Part shown: positions 8,626 to 18,534 of the stretch, one piece after another
Numbering within the stretch: position 1 is the first letter of the stretch
Layout of the letters: every line of letters starts with the position of its first letter
Source: Sphaerochaetaceae bacterium
GTDB taxonomy: Bacteria > Spirochaetota > Spirochaetia > Sphaerochaetales > Sphaerochaetaceae
Assembly: GCA_028532915.1 (NCBI GenBank)
Contig: JAQQAI010000023.1
Location: 1 to 64,000 of the forward strand
Reading direction: 5' to 3'
Length of the DNA: 64,000 bases
Position numbers and translations under genes: made by a program
The notes under the pieces: model-generated
Database searches by the model: none
Told to the model about the DNA's origin: nothing
What the model saw: the letters and a program-made list of their open reading frames with translations, nothing else

Positions 8626-10614
8626 TCATCCTTCGTCATCGAAGGGGTCGATTCCGTTGAACAGAGAATCTTCGTCACCGTTCACGCTCTTGGGATCCTT
8701 CTCATTCTTGATCCGGATACTCTGTGCCTCTTTTGTCGTCAGGCGGACACCGTTAGCTTTTACCCCTTTTATGAGAAAACGGGAGAAATAGGTTTTATCT
8801 TCAAGACTCTTGTATCCTTTTCCTTTCTTGAAGATGATCGTAATACGGGCATCTTCGAGTGTCGACAGGGTATACAGTTTGAAATTCCCCTGAGGAATCA
8901 CATTGTAGGTCTTGTTGGTGATATATCGGGTTATTCTGAACCGCTTGATGAACAGATATTTCAGACTCTTCTCCTGATAGATAACCGTGAATACGACTTT
9001 TTCCATCTCATCTTTATCTGCAATCGCCAGGTAACGGACTCCTTTACCGACGAACAGTTTTTCAGGCGCTTCGCATACGAAGTAGGTCCCGTCCTTTTGA
9101 ATGATCAGAATCTTATCGAATGGAGAGACTGTGAGTTTTTCAACTCCCTTTCTCAGTCCGTATCCAAGATATCCGGTGGCATCGTCATACTTCAGAGAAA
9201 GATTCCTCTGGGCCGCTTCACGCACCAGAACTTTCTCGAAGGACCCGATAGTAGTCTTCCGTTTCGAATCTTTCACGACAGGGTCATTTTTCAGCTCGCC
9301 GAGAAAGTTCAATGAGTATTCGATGATATGGTTCAGATGATACTCTATTTCTTTCAGTCTCTGATGAATGTGCTCTATCTCCTGCTCATTCTTCTCGATA
9401 TCAAACAGACTTATCCTTCTTATGGGAATTTTCAGCAGACGCTGAACATCTTCGATCGTGATTTTTCGGATCAGCTGGTCTGAGAAGGGAGTGAAACCGG
9501 TTATGACGGCTTTATCGACTGCTTCCTGACTCTTCTTTGTCTCGATTCTTTTATAGATTCTCTCCTCCACGAAGATTCTCTCGAGTGTCCTGTAATGGAG
9601 AGTATCATTAAGCTGTTCTCTCTCAAGTTCGAGTTCGCGTCTGAGAATCCCGACGAGAGAACCGGAACTGTAATCGATGATTTCCGATATGGAGAGAACT
9701 TTGGGCATATTGTCCACTATCACCAGAGGGTTGACCGAGATCGACTGCTCGCAGGCAGTGAACGCATACAACGCATCGACAATATCCTGTGAATAGGTGT
9801 TTCTTGCAAGAACGATCTCGATATTCACTTTATCTGTCGTGAAATCATTGATCGCCGATATCTTGAATTTCCCTTTTTTCGCCGCATCTTCGATCGATTT
9901 GATCATTCTTTCGGTCGTCACAGAGAACGGAAGCTCCTCGATAATGATCCGCTTCGGATCCTTCGTGTTCAGCTTCGCCCTCACGAGAACCTTTCCTCTG
10001 CCGTCATCATAGGAGGAGACATCTATCAGTCCTCCTCCGATAAAGTCAGGATAAAGAACAGCCTTCTCGCCTTTGAGAGAACCGATCATCGCATCGATCA
10101 CCTCTTTGAGGTTATGGGGAAGAATCCTGGTCGACATCCCGACAGCGATCCCTTCCACCCCCTGAATGACTACTATAGGAATTTTGGCCGGGAACGCTAC
10201 CGGTTCCTTGTTTCTTCCGTCATATGAATCGATAAAGCTGGTGAGCTTCGGGTTATACAGTACTTTTTTTGCAAACTCCAGGACCCGGCATTCGATATAT
10301 CTCGGTGCCGCGGCAGGATCTCCCGTCAGAGGATTTCCGAAATTCCCCTGACGGTCTATGAATAAATTGGCATTGGCAAGATTGACAAGAGCATCTCCGA
10401 TCGAGGCATCCCCGTGCGGATGGTACTTCATACAGTGTCCGACTACGTTGGCCACTTTATGGAATTTCCCGTCATCCATCTCGAACAGAGAATGTATGAT
10501 CCTTCTCTGTACCGGTTTCAATCCATCCGCTATATCAGGTATCGCCCGGTCTCTGATCACGTATGATGCATATTCAAGATAGTTTTCTCTAAATATTGAT
10601 TCGGCATGACTCAT
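8626..10614 (-). CDS. parC: DNA topoisomerase IV subunit A
   Basis: Breakage-reunion subunit of a type IIA topoisomerase, used to decatenate daughter chromosomes. 662 residues. The winged-helix DNA gate motif [13 protein letters not shown] and the catalytic tyrosine in AAPRYIECR are present. The C-terminal domain is short and has no GyrA box (compare gyrA at 55903), which argues for topoisomerase IV rather than a second gyrase. The start ATG shares one base with the parE stop (TAATG), so translation is probably coupled. A separate gyrB-gyrA pair in this window supports the assignment. The acidic C-terminal tail (ENDEDSLFNGIDPFDDEG-like) is a small oddity. Confidence 0.92.
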   Translation of the reverse strand: MSHAESIFRENYLEYASYVIRDRAIPDIADGLKPVQRRIIHSLFEMDDGKFHKVANVVGHCMKYHPHGDASIGDALVNLANANLFIDRQGNFGNPLTGDPAAAPRYIECRVLEFAKKVLYNPKLTSFIDSYDGRNKEPVAFPAKIPIVVIQGVEGIAVGMSTRILPHNLKEVIDAMIGSLKGEKAVLYPDFIGGGLIDVSSYDDGRGKVLVRAKLNTKDPKRIIIEELPFSVTTERMIKSIEDAAKKGKFKISAINDFTTDKVNIEIVLARNTYSQDIVDALYAFTACEQSISVNPLVIVDNMPKVLSISEIIDYSSGSLVGILRRELELEREQLNDTLHYRTLERIFVEERIYKRIETKKSQEAVDKAVITGFTPFSDQLIRKITIEDVQRLLKIPIRRISLFDIEKNEQEIEHIHQRLKEIEYHLNHIIEYSLNFLGELKNDPVVKDSKRKTTIGSFEKVLVREAAQRNLSLKYDDATGYLGYGLRKGVEKLTVSPFDKILIIQKDGTYFVCEAPEKLFVGKGVRYLAIADKDEMEKVVFTVIYQEKSLKYLFIKRFRITRYITNKTYNVIPQGNFKLYTLSTLEDARITIIFKKGKGYKSLEDKTYFSRFLIKGVKANGVRLTTKEAQSIRIKNEKDPKSVNGDEDSLFNGIDPFDDEG

Positions 10615-12431
10615 TATATGAGGTTCTCCATAATAAATTCACGACGGGTCGGGGTGTTGTCTCCCATATAGAATTTCAACGTCATGTGCATTTCCCTTGA
10701 GGAGGATATGGAAATCGGTATGAGCCGCATATTTTCCCCAATAAACTGTCTGAACTCTGAAGGGTTGATCTCACCAAGTCCTTTGAATCGTGTGATCTCG
10801 GCCCCTTTCAGCTTGTTGACCGCTTCATTTTTTTCAGTCTCGCTGAAACAATACACGGTCTCTTTCTTGTTTCTCACTCTGAACAGAGGCGTCTCGAGAA
10901 TGAAAAGGCGGCCGGAAAGAACCAGATCTTCGAAAAAGGTAAGGAAATAGGTCATCAGCAGATTTCGTATGTGGAAACCGTCAGTATCTGCATCGGTCGC
11001 GATGATGACCTTCCCGTATCTGAGTCCCTCGACCCCGTTCTCGATTCCGAGCGCTATCATCAGATTGTAGAGCTCTTCATTTTTATAGATGTCGGTTCGT
11101 TTCTTGTCGAATGTATTGAGAACCTTCCCTCTCAAAGAAAAGATAGCCTGTGTATAGACATCTCTCACGCTGGTCATGGACCCGGAAGCCGAATCTCCCT
11201 CTGTCAGGAAGATCATCGAGCGCTCCCCCTTCTCCTTGTTCTGATTCATATGATACTTGCAGTCTTTGAGCTTGGGAATGTTTATGGCGACTTTCTTCGC
11301 GGCCTCCTTGGCAGCCCCCTTTACCGAAGCAAGCTCCTTTCTCAACCGTTCGTTGTTTGCAATCTTATCTCCGACCTTCTGAGCCTCTTCCGGATTCTTC
11401 AGAAGAAAATCGACGATCTTTTCCCTTACCTCCTGGATGATCCAGGAACGAACCTCGGTGTTCCCGAGCTTGTTCTTCGTCTGGCTTTCGAATATGGGAT
11501 CCTGCAGCTTTATGCTCACAGCACCGGTAAGACCGTCACGAACATCAACGGCAGTGTAGGATTTTTTGAAAATCTCGTTGATCCCTTTCAGAATACCTTC
11601 TTTGAAGGCCGAGAGGTGCGTTCCTCCGTCACTGGTATGCTGCCCGTTCACGTAACTGAAATAGTTTTCTCCGTAATTGTTCGTATGGGTAAAAGCAAAC
11701 TCGATCCGGGAATTCCTGTGATATACGATCTGATAAAGGCCTTCCGATCCGACCTGCTTGTCAAGAAGATCATACAGCCCGTTCTTGGAACTGTAGTTCT
11801 TATGATTGAATTCCAGCGTCAATCCGGTGTTCAGATAGGCATAGTTCCACATTCTCTCTTCGAGAAAAGAGCTGTTGATCTGATAATCTCCGAAGATCTC
11901 GGGTGAATGATCGGGAATGAACTCGATCAGGGTACCGTCCCGTTCGGTCGATGGACCGCTTTTCTGGTTCACCAGAACACCTTTTGAGAATTCGGCTTCG
12001 AAAAACTCTCCATCTCTGTAGGAGACGACCTTGAAATAACTCGACAATGCGTTCACGGCCTTCGTTCCGACACCGTTGAGCCCGACGGAGAACTGGAACA
12101 CTTCATTGTTGAATTTTCCTCCCGTGTTGATGAGAGAGACACAGTCGATCACCTTTCCGAGAGGAATACCTCTTCCGTAATCCCGCACACTCACCAGATC
12201 ATCGGTGACACTGATGATTATTCTGTTGCCGGCATTCATGATGAACTCATCGATACTGTTATCAATGATCTCTTTCACGAGGATGTATACTCCATCTTCA
12301 AAATGGGAACCGTTACCCAGACGTCCGATATACATACCGGGCCGAAGACGTATATGCTCAAGAGCAGAAAGAGATTTGATCTTGCTCTCATCGTAGGCCG
12401 AAGGCCCTTTAGGAGATTTCTTCTTTGCCAT
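10614..12431 (-). CDS. parE: DNA topoisomerase IV subunit B
   Basis: ATPase subunit paired with ParC. 605 residues. GHKL ATPase motifs seen are EIIDNSIDEF (metal-binding Asn), DYGRGIP and GLNGVGTKAVNALS; the TOPRIM motifs are LTEGDSASGS and DADTDGFHIR. Length is typical for the short ParE form without the extra GyrB insert. The N-terminus MAKKKSPKG begins 8 nt after a TATAAT box (12440-12445), with no Shine-Dalgarno, so the leader would be one or two nt. It overlaps parC by one base. The operon order parE-parC-rlu is clear from spacing. Confidence 0.93.
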   Translation of the reverse strand: MAKKKSPKGPSAYDESKIKSLSALEHIRLRPGMYIGRLGNGSHFEDGVYILVKEIIDNSIDEFIMNAGNRIIISVTDDLVSVRDYGRGIPLGKVIDCVSLINTGGKFNNEVFQFSVGLNGVGTKAVNALSSYFKVVSYRDGEFFEAEFSKGVLVNQKSGPSTERDGTLIEFIPDHSPEIFGDYQINSSFLEERMWNYAYLNTGLTLEFNHKNYSSKNGLYDLLDKQVGSEGLYQIVYHRNSRIEFAFTHTNNYGENYFSYVNGQHTSDGGTHLSAFKEGILKGINEIFKKSYTAVDVRDGLTGAVSIKLQDPIFESQTKNKLGNTEVRSWIIQEVREKIVDFLLKNPEEAQKVGDKIANNERLRKELASVKGAAKEAAKKVAINIPKLKDCKYHMNQNKEKGERSMIFLTEGDSASGSMTSVRDVYTQAIFSLRGKVLNTFDKKRTDIYKNEELYNLMIALGIENGVEGLRYGKVIIATDADTDGFHIRNLLMTYFLTFFEDLVLSGRLFILETPLFRVRNKKETVYCFSETEKNEAVNKLKGAEITRFKGLGEINPSEFRQFIGENMRLIPISISSSREMHMTLKFYMGDNTPTRREFIMENLI

Positions 12432-12478
12432 AATTTCCCATTATATACATTATCCTGTAATTATAAAAGTCTGCTTTA

Positions 12479-13858
12479 TCACCGGATCTCTGATCCGCTG
12501 TTCACCTTACTGTCTATGTAGGAAGGATATTGTTTGATATCGAATTTCCTTTTCAGCCCCTTGTCGTTCATGTAGCGGACCGATCCGAACACCGCTCTGG
12601 TAGACCAGGGCCGATCATGCTTTCCGAAACACCACGCCACACCCGCATAGCCGTTCGGGTCTCTTCCGTCCAGCTGGTAACGGTTGTTCAGCTTCAAGGC
12701 TGTCTGAAAGGCGATGAGGGGATCTTCACTCCATTCTATGATCTTCTTTCCCCAGTACATTCTCATGTAATTGTGCATCGTCCCGTTTTCCCGGAGATCT
12801 TTCTGTGCAGCATTCCAGTACGGATCGTGAGTGATCCCTTTTTCAAGCTGATCGAAGGTATAGAGATATGGACGAATGTCAGAAGAATGCTCACCAAGCG
12901 TCTTCTTCGCCCATTGGGGAATCGATTCATAACTGTCATATTGGGGATTATAGAATACATAGTTGAAGGCCAGATGTCTTCTTACCACAAGCTGCTCGAG
13001 AAAATCCTTTTTATCTTCGCAGTCACAGGCGGCAACCTTTCTGTAGATATCAACCGGTGAGATCTGCCCGAAGTGAAGATACGGACTCAAACTCGAAGAA
13101 TACTCTTTCAGCGGATCGTTGTGAAATTCACTGTACCGGTCAAGATGATGTTCGATAAAATAATCCAGAACTCCCTTTGCTCTGCTCTCTCCTCCTTTAA
13201 ACAGAGAAACAGGTTCAACCGACCGGTCGATATCCAACCGGGTAATGACTGATCCGGCATCACCGTCATATATATCATCGAGGGGCAGATCACCATCAAA
13301 AAACTGCCCGCGGTACTCGCAGGCACAGTCGTGTTCGCTGAAATAATGAACCATCCTCCAGATCTTTCTGCGCAAAGTCGCGGCCGAGTACTCCTCCTTG
13401 GAACTTGCACTACGGACAGGAACGATGAGATTTGATTCCACCTGTACGAAAGGCACTTCGATCATCTTCTCGAGCCAAAGATGGTTGCGCCTCTGATGTG
13501 TCAGATAGGGCATATCGGCTACGACCATGACGGCATTTCGGGCCATAATTGCAGCCCCTTTTTCAGGAGAACAATGACCGATAACCATCCTGATGTTCAT
13601 CTGCTTCAGAAGACTGTAGAATTCGATGAGGCCTTCGACCATGAATGTGTAGTGACGCAGATTCGCCTCCGGGTAGTCGTCCGTGATACCGAAATAGACG
13701 ACCAGAGGCTTACCTGTTCTCTCGGCAGTCTCGATGGCAAATGAGAGGGCATAGTTCCAGGAGACTCTCGGCGAGATCTCAGCCCAATAGAGAACGTATG
13801 CGCCGTTATTATTCACTGTACTGTTTCCACCGAAGGTGAGCCGCTCATCAACAATCAT
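12479..13858 (-). CDS. phr: Class II deoxyribodipyrimidine (CPD) photolyase
   Basis: Light-driven repair of UV-induced cyclobutane pyrimidine dimers using FAD. 459 residues. It resembles the class II group in the N-terminal Rossmann part (LYWAEISPRVSWNYAL; KPLVVYFGIT) and in the FAD-binding C-terminal half, with LRENGTMHNYMRMYWGKKI, the YQLDGRDPNGYAGVAWCFGKHDRPW stretch and VFGSVRYMNDKGLKRKFD. AGGAG sits 5-6 nt before the ATG. It lies 47 bp before parE on the same strand, but parE has its own -10 box in the gap. Presence of a photolyase suggests the organism meets sunlight. Confidence 0.9.
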   Translation of the reverse strand: MIVDERLTFGGNSTVNNNGAYVLYWAEISPRVSWNYALSFAIETAERTGKPLVVYFGITDDYPEANLRHYTFMVEGLIEFYSLLKQMNIRMVIGHCSPEKGAAIMARNAVMVVADMPYLTHQRRNHLWLEKMIEVPFVQVESNLIVPVRSASSKEEYSAATLRRKIWRMVHYFSEHDCACEYRGQFFDGDLPLDDIYDGDAGSVITRLDIDRSVEPVSLFKGGESRAKGVLDYFIEHHLDRYSEFHNDPLKEYSSSLSPYLHFGQISPVDIYRKVAACDCEDKKDFLEQLVVRRHLAFNYVFYNPQYDSYESIPQWAKKTLGEHSSDIRPYLYTFDQLEKGITHDPYWNAAQKDLRENGTMHNYMRMYWGKKIIEWSEDPLIAFQTALKLNNRYQLDGRDPNGYAGVAWCFGKHDRPWSTRAVFGSVRYMNDKGLKRKFDIKQYPSYIDSKVNSGSEIR

Positions 13859-13914
13859 TTTTACTCCTATACAGGTTTCATTGTATACTCAAATCAGGAT
13901 AAAGGAGAAAAAAA

Positions 13915-14556
13915 ATGAAACAATCTCTGATCATCACATATCTGCTGTTCATTCTGATCATGTATGTACACCTCATCAGTCTTCTTCATCAGAAGAATAT
14001 GTGGAGAAAGACGACCAAGGCTCTGCTGATGCCGTCTCTTCTCTTTCTCTATATTATCCAGATTGAACAGCCTTCACTTCTTATCATCCTGGCACTTATA
14101 TGCTCGTTTCTGGGAGATGTCGGATTACAGCTCGCAAAAAGAGAATCAAAGCAGATCGAGCTTTTTTCGATTGCTCTGTTCGGCTGCACCCATCTTTTGT
14201 ACATCATCTACTTCTTCGGTTCTCTGTCTCCGTACAAGGCTTCCTGGATCCATGCAGTCCCCTACCTGTGTGCACTTTTTCTCATCATATATCTGTACAT
14301 ACAGAAGAGGATACAGTCCGCTATCCAGCTTGTCTACGCTGCGGTCATCTCCTGCATGGCAGCATCTTCCTGCCTCTATATGTTCTATCATAATTCTATA
14401 TTCTCGATTCTGGTGTTCACAGGAGCTTCCCTGTTCATCTTCTCCGACTTCCTTATCTCCCGGCAGATGAACGAAGGACACCAAAAGGATGAGATAGCTG
14501 TCATGGCCACCTATATTCTTGCCCAATTCCTCATAATCGTTGGAATTATCGGATGA
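13915..14556 (+). CDS. YhhN/TMEM86-family membrane protein
   Basis: 213 residues with about seven or eight hydrophobic segments. The two conserved acidic patches of the family are visible: LICSFLGDVGLQL (near residue 70) and GASLFIFSDFLIS (near residue 175). Animal TMEM86B and some bacterial relatives are lysoplasmalogenases, which hydrolyse the vinyl-ether bond of lysoplasmalogens; anaerobes can contain plasmalogens, so this activity is plausible but unproven. AAGGAG precedes the ATG by 8 nt. It stands alone, diverging from the photolyase gene. Confidence 0.75.
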   Translation: MKQSLIITYLLFILIMYVHLISLLHQKNMWRKTTKALLMPSLLFLYIIQIEQPSLLIILALICSFLGDVGLQLAKRESKQIELFSIALFGCTHLLYIIYFFGSLSPYKASWIHAVPYLCALFLIIYLYIQKRIQSAIQLVYAAVISCMAASSCLYMFYHNSIFSILVFTGASLFIFSDFLISRQMNEGHQKDEIAVMATYILAQFLIIVGIIG

Positions 14557-14572
14557 GATAAAGAATAAAACC

Positions 14573-14602
14573 TTGCACCTTTATGAAAAAGTTGTGTATA
14601 GT
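14573..14602 (+). promoter_or_regulatory. Promoter of the CorC/HlyC-like gene
   Basis: -35 TTGCAC (14573-14578), 18-bp spacer, -10 TATAGT (14597-14602). The leader to the ATG at 14670 is about 60 nt and includes GGAGGAG. Confidence 0.5.
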
Positions 14603-14669
14603 TGTCTTCTATGGAAGATCCTTTATCGCATAAACAGATAGTTTTTTTACCGCACATGTGGAGGAGAGC

Positions 14670-15911
14670 ATGAACCTTCACATCATAACGATCATTGTGC
14701 TTCTGGCACTTTCCGCCTTTTTCAGTTCAGCTGAAACAGCGTTCACATCTCTGTCCTTTCTGCAGATCAGGATGCTCGAGACCGATAAACGGAAAAGGAG
14801 CACCCTTGCCGCCAGCCTTGCGAACACTCCAGACATTCTTCTTACCACGATCCTGATCGGAAATAATATCGTGAATCTCAGTGCTTCGGCACTTACGACG
14901 ACACTTGCTCTTTCGATCTGGGGAAACAAAGCTGTAAGTATTGCAACCGGAGTGCTCACACTGCTGATTCTGATCTTCGGAGAGATAGTTCCCAAACAGC
15001 TTGCTATAACCTACAACACAAAACTGGCACGTTTTTGTGCCTATCCGTTGAAATTTCTCACGGTAATACTGTTCCCCGTGATTAAAATCATACAGGCCAT
15101 CAGCTCCCGCATCACATCTCTTTTCAACCATGAGGCGGAAGGTTCTCTTTCGCTCGACTCGCTGATGCATGTGGTCGATGTTGCCGAAAATGAAGGAATA
15201 GTGGACGAGTATGAAACCTCTCTCGTACAGAGAGTGCTCCATTTCAGTGAAGCCTCAGTGAAGACCGTGATGACTCACAGGACAGACGTATTCAGCCTGA
15301 ACGATGAGCTCACTCTCCGTCAAACATATTCATCGATCATCAACAGCGGATATTCAAGGATCCCGATTTACCATGACAGTCCTGAAAATATCGTGGGAAT
15401 CGTCCTTATTAGAGACCTCCTTCCTGCACAGTTCGAGCAGAAGAGCGATCAGCCTCTCTCTTCGTTTCAGCATGAGGCTGTCTATGTCCCGGAAACGAGG
15501 AAGGTCGATGATATGCTCTTTCAGTTCCAGCAGGATCAGCTGCAGATAGCGATCGTATTGGACGAATACGGAGGTCTATCCGGTGTGGTAACTCTCGAAG
15601 ACATCATCGAACAGCTCTTCGGGGAGATCTATGACGAACATGAAAGCGGCCACCATCTGCGCATCCAGGAAGAAAGGCCGGGAACATATCTCATCAAGGC
15701 GGACACTTCACTCCAGGAGATCAGTGACGAACTCGATCTGCATCTCGAAATGGGAGATCTCTCTAAGACTCTTGCAGCCTACCTGATCGAAGAGCTTGGA
15801 TCGATACCGACTGCCGGAGAGACAGTCAAATCAGATTTCGGACTGTTCACGATCACCCAGATGAATAACAAGAGGATCGAGTGGGCAAGATTGATGCTAA
15901 AGTCACAATAG
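14670..15911 (+). CDS. CNNM / CBS-pair / CorC-type membrane protein (HlyC/CorC family)
   Basis: 413 residues from ATG 14670, preceded by GGAGGAG; a GTG four codons upstream is also in frame but lies inside the ribosome-binding site. Domains in order: a CNNM (DUF21) membrane domain of about 190 residues with AFFSSAETAFTSLS and an IFGEIVPKQLA motif; two CBS domains (about 200-330, including VLDEYGGLSGVVTLEDIIEQLFGEI); and a C-terminal transporter-associated domain. The family is tied to magnesium or cobalt efflux and homeostasis; the older haemolysin name is misleading. It has its own promoter and stands just upstream of leuS, which has a separate promoter. Confidence 0.88.
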   Translation: MNLHIITIIVLLALSAFFSSAETAFTSLSFLQIRMLETDKRKRSTLAASLANTPDILLTTILIGNNIVNLSASALTTTLALSIWGNKAVSIATGVLTLLILIFGEIVPKQLAITYNTKLARFCAYPLKFLTVILFPVIKIIQAISSRITSLFNHEAEGSLSLDSLMHVVDVAENEGIVDEYETSLVQRVLHFSEASVKTVMTHRTDVFSLNDELTLRQTYSSIINSGYSRIPIYHDSPENIVGIVLIRDLLPAQFEQKSDQPLSSFQHEAVYVPETRKVDDMLFQFQQDQLQIAIVLDEYGGLSGVVTLEDIIEQLFGEIYDEHESGHHLRIQEERPGTYLIKADTSLQEISDELDLHLEMGDLSKTLAAYLIEELGSIPTAGETVKSDFGLFTITQMNNKRIEWARLMLKSQ

Positions 15912-15936
15912 ATTGAAACTTGCATAACGGACCTCA

Positions 15937-15965
15937 TTGACAGGTCGAATTGTCAAGGGTATGAT
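15937..15965 (+). promoter_or_regulatory. Promoter of leuS, predicted leaderless transcript
   Basis: Perfect -35 TTGACA (15937-15942), 17-bp spacer, -10 TATGAT (15960-15965). Only 6 nt separate the -10 from the ATG at 15972, and no Shine-Dalgarno can fit in the transcript. Confidence 0.7.
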
Positions 15966-15971
15966 TCGCGC

Positions 15972-18488
15972 ATGAGTACCTATCCATTTAAAGAAATTGA
16001 ATTGAAATGGCAGAAATTCTGGGAAGAAAACCAGAGTTATTCTGTAAGTGAGGATCCCTCTTTCGATAAAGACAAAAGGGTATACGTCCTGGACATGTTC
16101 CCCTATCCTTCAGGGGCCGGACTGCATGTGGGCCATCCCGAAGGGTATACGGCTACCGACATCTATTGCAGATTTTTGAGAATGAACGGCTATAACGTGC
16201 TTCACCCGATGGGCTTCGACTCTTTCGGTCTGCCGGCCGAAAACTATGCGATAAAAACCGGCACCCACCCGAAATCCACGACCGAAGCCAATATCGATAA
16301 TTTCAGAAAACAGATCAAACGCCTCGGGTTCTCCTATGACTGGTCCAGAGAGATATCTACTCATACACAGGAATATTACCGTTGGACCCAGTGGATCTTC
16401 CTTCAGCTTTACAAAAAAGGACTGGCCTATGAATCAGAGACTCCGATCAACTGGTGTCCGAACTGTCTCACAGGTCTTGCGAACGAAGAAGTAAAAGACG
16501 GAAAATGTGAGCGCTGCGGTACTCTGGTCACCCGCAAGAACATCCGCCAGTGGATTCTGAAGATAACCGATTATGCTGAAAGACTGCTGGAGGATCTCGA
16601 CCTTCTTGACTGGTCCGACTCGATCAAGGCGATGCAGCGCAACTGGATCGGCAGAAGCGAAGGGGCGAGTGTCACTTTCTCTGTAGAGCACACCGGTGAT
16701 GAACTGGAAGTATACACGACCCGGTGTGACACCCTCTTCGGTGCCACCTATATGGTAGTAGCCCCTGAACATCCTCTGGTACCGACACTCACCACAGAAG
16801 ATCAGAAAGAGGCGGTCGAAGCCTATATCCGTCAGGCTTCGAACAAATCGGATCTCGAACGGACCGACCTTGCCAAGGACAAGACAGGGGTATTCAGCGG
16901 TTCATATGCGATAAATCCTGTCAACAACGAACGCATCCCCATCTGGATAGCAGATTATGTACTCATCAGTTACGGAACCGGAGCTATCATGGCCGTTCCT
17001 GCTCACGATACCAGAGACTGGGAATTCGCGAAAAAGTTCTCTCTTCCGATCATCGAGGTCCTCAAAGGCGATAAAGACGTCCAGCAGGAAGCTTTCGTCG
17101 GTGATGGAATCCATGTGAATTCAGGTTTCCTCGACGGCCTCGATAAACAGGATGCGATCGATGCGATGATCGAGTTCCTTGAAAAGAAAGGGATCGGAAA
17201 GAAGACTGTCAATTATAAACTGAGAGACTGGGTATTCTCCCGACAGCGCTACTGGGGAGAACCGATCCCGCTGGTGCACTGCGAAAAATGCGGTACGGTC
17301 CCGGTACCTGAAGACCAGCTTCCTCTCACACTTCCAGAAGTGAAAAGCTATAAACCGAGCGGTACGGGAGAATCTCCTCTTGCGACAATAGACGAGTGGG
17401 TCAACACTACCTGTCCGGTATGTCACGGCAAGGCGAAAAGAGAAACCAATACGATGCCCCAGTGGGCAGGTTCCTGCTGGTATTATCTGCGCTATCTTGA
17501 TCCTCATAATACACAGGAACTCGCAAGCAGAGAGGCAATCGAATACTGGATGCCGGTGGACCTGTATGTAGGAGGCGCCGAACATGCGGTACTGCACCTT
17601 CTGTATGCCCGTTTCTGGCACAAGGTTTTGTATGATATCGGGGTAGTGAATACGAAAGAACCGTTTCAGCGCCTGGTGAATCAGGGGATGATCACGAGTT
17701 TCGCATACCAGAGAAAAGACAAATCACTGGTTCCGGTCGATGAGGTGGAAGAGACAGCTCCTGAACAGTTCGTCGAGAAAGCCACGAACGAGCCTCTTGA
17801 GAGGGTCATCGCAAAAATGTCGAAGAGCCTCAAGAATGTCATCAACCCCGATGAGATCATCAGAGATTACGGGGCGGATGCTATGAGACTGTATGAGATG
17901 TTCATGGGCCCTCTGCAGGTTTCCAAGCCATGGTCTACTTCAGGCCTGTCCGGAGTATACAGATTCCTTGACAGAATCTGGCGGCTCACAGAGAGAACTA
18001 TCACAGATGAACAGCCCGACAAGGAACTGCTGAAGACACTGCACAAGACGATCAAGAAAGTGAGCGAGGATACAAACTCCCTCGATTTCAATACCGCCAT
18101 CAGCCAGATGATGATCATGGTCAATGACCTGTACAAAAGGGAGACATTGCCGAGGGCCGTCTGGGAACCCTTCATCCTTTTACTCTCACCCTATGTGCCC
18201 CACCTGAGTGAAGAACTGTGGCAGCAATCCGGTAACACGACTTCTGTCGTCTCTCTCAAATGGCCGGAATATGATGAAAGTCTCACAGTAGATGATGTTG
18301 TACAGATCGTGGTTCAGGTCAACGGAAAGCTGCGCGCCCGTTTCGATGCTCCGAAAGGAAGCGATAAAGACTCTATTCTCGCTCAGGCGAAAGAGATCGA
18401 CAGAATAAAGGAACTTACGGAAGGCAAGAGTGTGATCAAAGAGATTGTCATACCCGATAAACTCGTGAATATCGTAGTGAAGGGATGA
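15972..18488 (+). CDS. leuS: Leucyl-tRNA synthetase
   Basis: Charges tRNA-Leu with leucine in the cytoplasm. 838 residues, a normal bacterial length. The class I HIGH motif is in [19 protein letters not shown] near residue 45, and KMSKS is in [16 protein letters not shown] near residue 615. Between them is the editing domain ([21 protein letters not shown]) and a zinc-ribbon-like pair of CxxC motifs ([17 protein letters not shown]). The start at 15972 has no Shine-Dalgarno but is positioned exactly for a leaderless message. A strong intrinsic terminator follows. There is no T-box leader. Confidence 0.97.
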   Translation: MSTYPFKEIELKWQKFWEENQSYSVSEDPSFDKDKRVYVLDMFPYPSGAGLHVGHPEGYTATDIYCRFLRMNGYNVLHPMGFDSFGLPAENYAIKTGTHPKSTTEANIDNFRKQIKRLGFSYDWSREISTHTQEYYRWTQWIFLQLYKKGLAYESETPINWCPNCLTGLANEEVKDGKCERCGTLVTRKNIRQWILKITDYAERLLEDLDLLDWSDSIKAMQRNWIGRSEGASVTFSVEHTGDELEVYTTRCDTLFGATYMVVAPEHPLVPTLTTEDQKEAVEAYIRQASNKSDLERTDLAKDKTGVFSGSYAINPVNNERIPIWIADYVLISYGTGAIMAVPAHDTRDWEFAKKFSLPIIEVLKGDKDVQQEAFVGDGIHVNSGFLDGLDKQDAIDAMIEFLEKKGIGKKTVNYKLRDWVFSRQRYWGEPIPLVHCEKCGTVPVPEDQLPLTLPEVKSYKPSGTGESPLATIDEWVNTTCPVCHGKAKRETNTMPQWAGSCWYYLRYLDPHNTQELASREAIEYWMPVDLYVGGAEHAVLHLLYARFWHKVLYDIGVVNTKEPFQRLVNQGMITSFAYQRKDKSLVPVDEVEETAPEQFVEKATNEPLERVIAKMSKSLKNVINPDEIIRDYGADAMRLYEMFMGPLQVSKPWSTSGLSGVYRFLDRIWRLTERTITDEQPDKELLKTLHKTIKKVSEDTNSLDFNTAISQMMIMVNDLYKRETLPRAVWEPFILLLSPYVPHLSEELWQQSGNTTSVVSLKWPEYDESLTVDDVVQIVVQVNGKLRARFDAPKGSDKDSILAQAKEIDRIKELTEGKSVIKEIVIPDKLVNIVVKG

Positions 18489-18505
18489 TTGTCAGAAGAC
18501 CGCAG

Positions 18506-18534
18506 GCGGGGAGGAAACTCCCCGCTTCTTTTTA
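18506..18534 (+). terminator. Intrinsic terminator of leuS
   Basis: 8-bp GC-rich stem (18506-18513 with 18518-18525) closed by a GAAA tetraloop and followed by TTCTTTTT. It sits 17 nt after the leuS stop; its T-tract touches the stop codon of the convergent serine dehydratase gene. Confidence 0.9.

Noticed and set aside
15912-15971. Possible T-box leader for leuS
   Set aside because: The gap is 60 bp, the promoter ends 6 nt before the start codon, and no T-box sequence is present.
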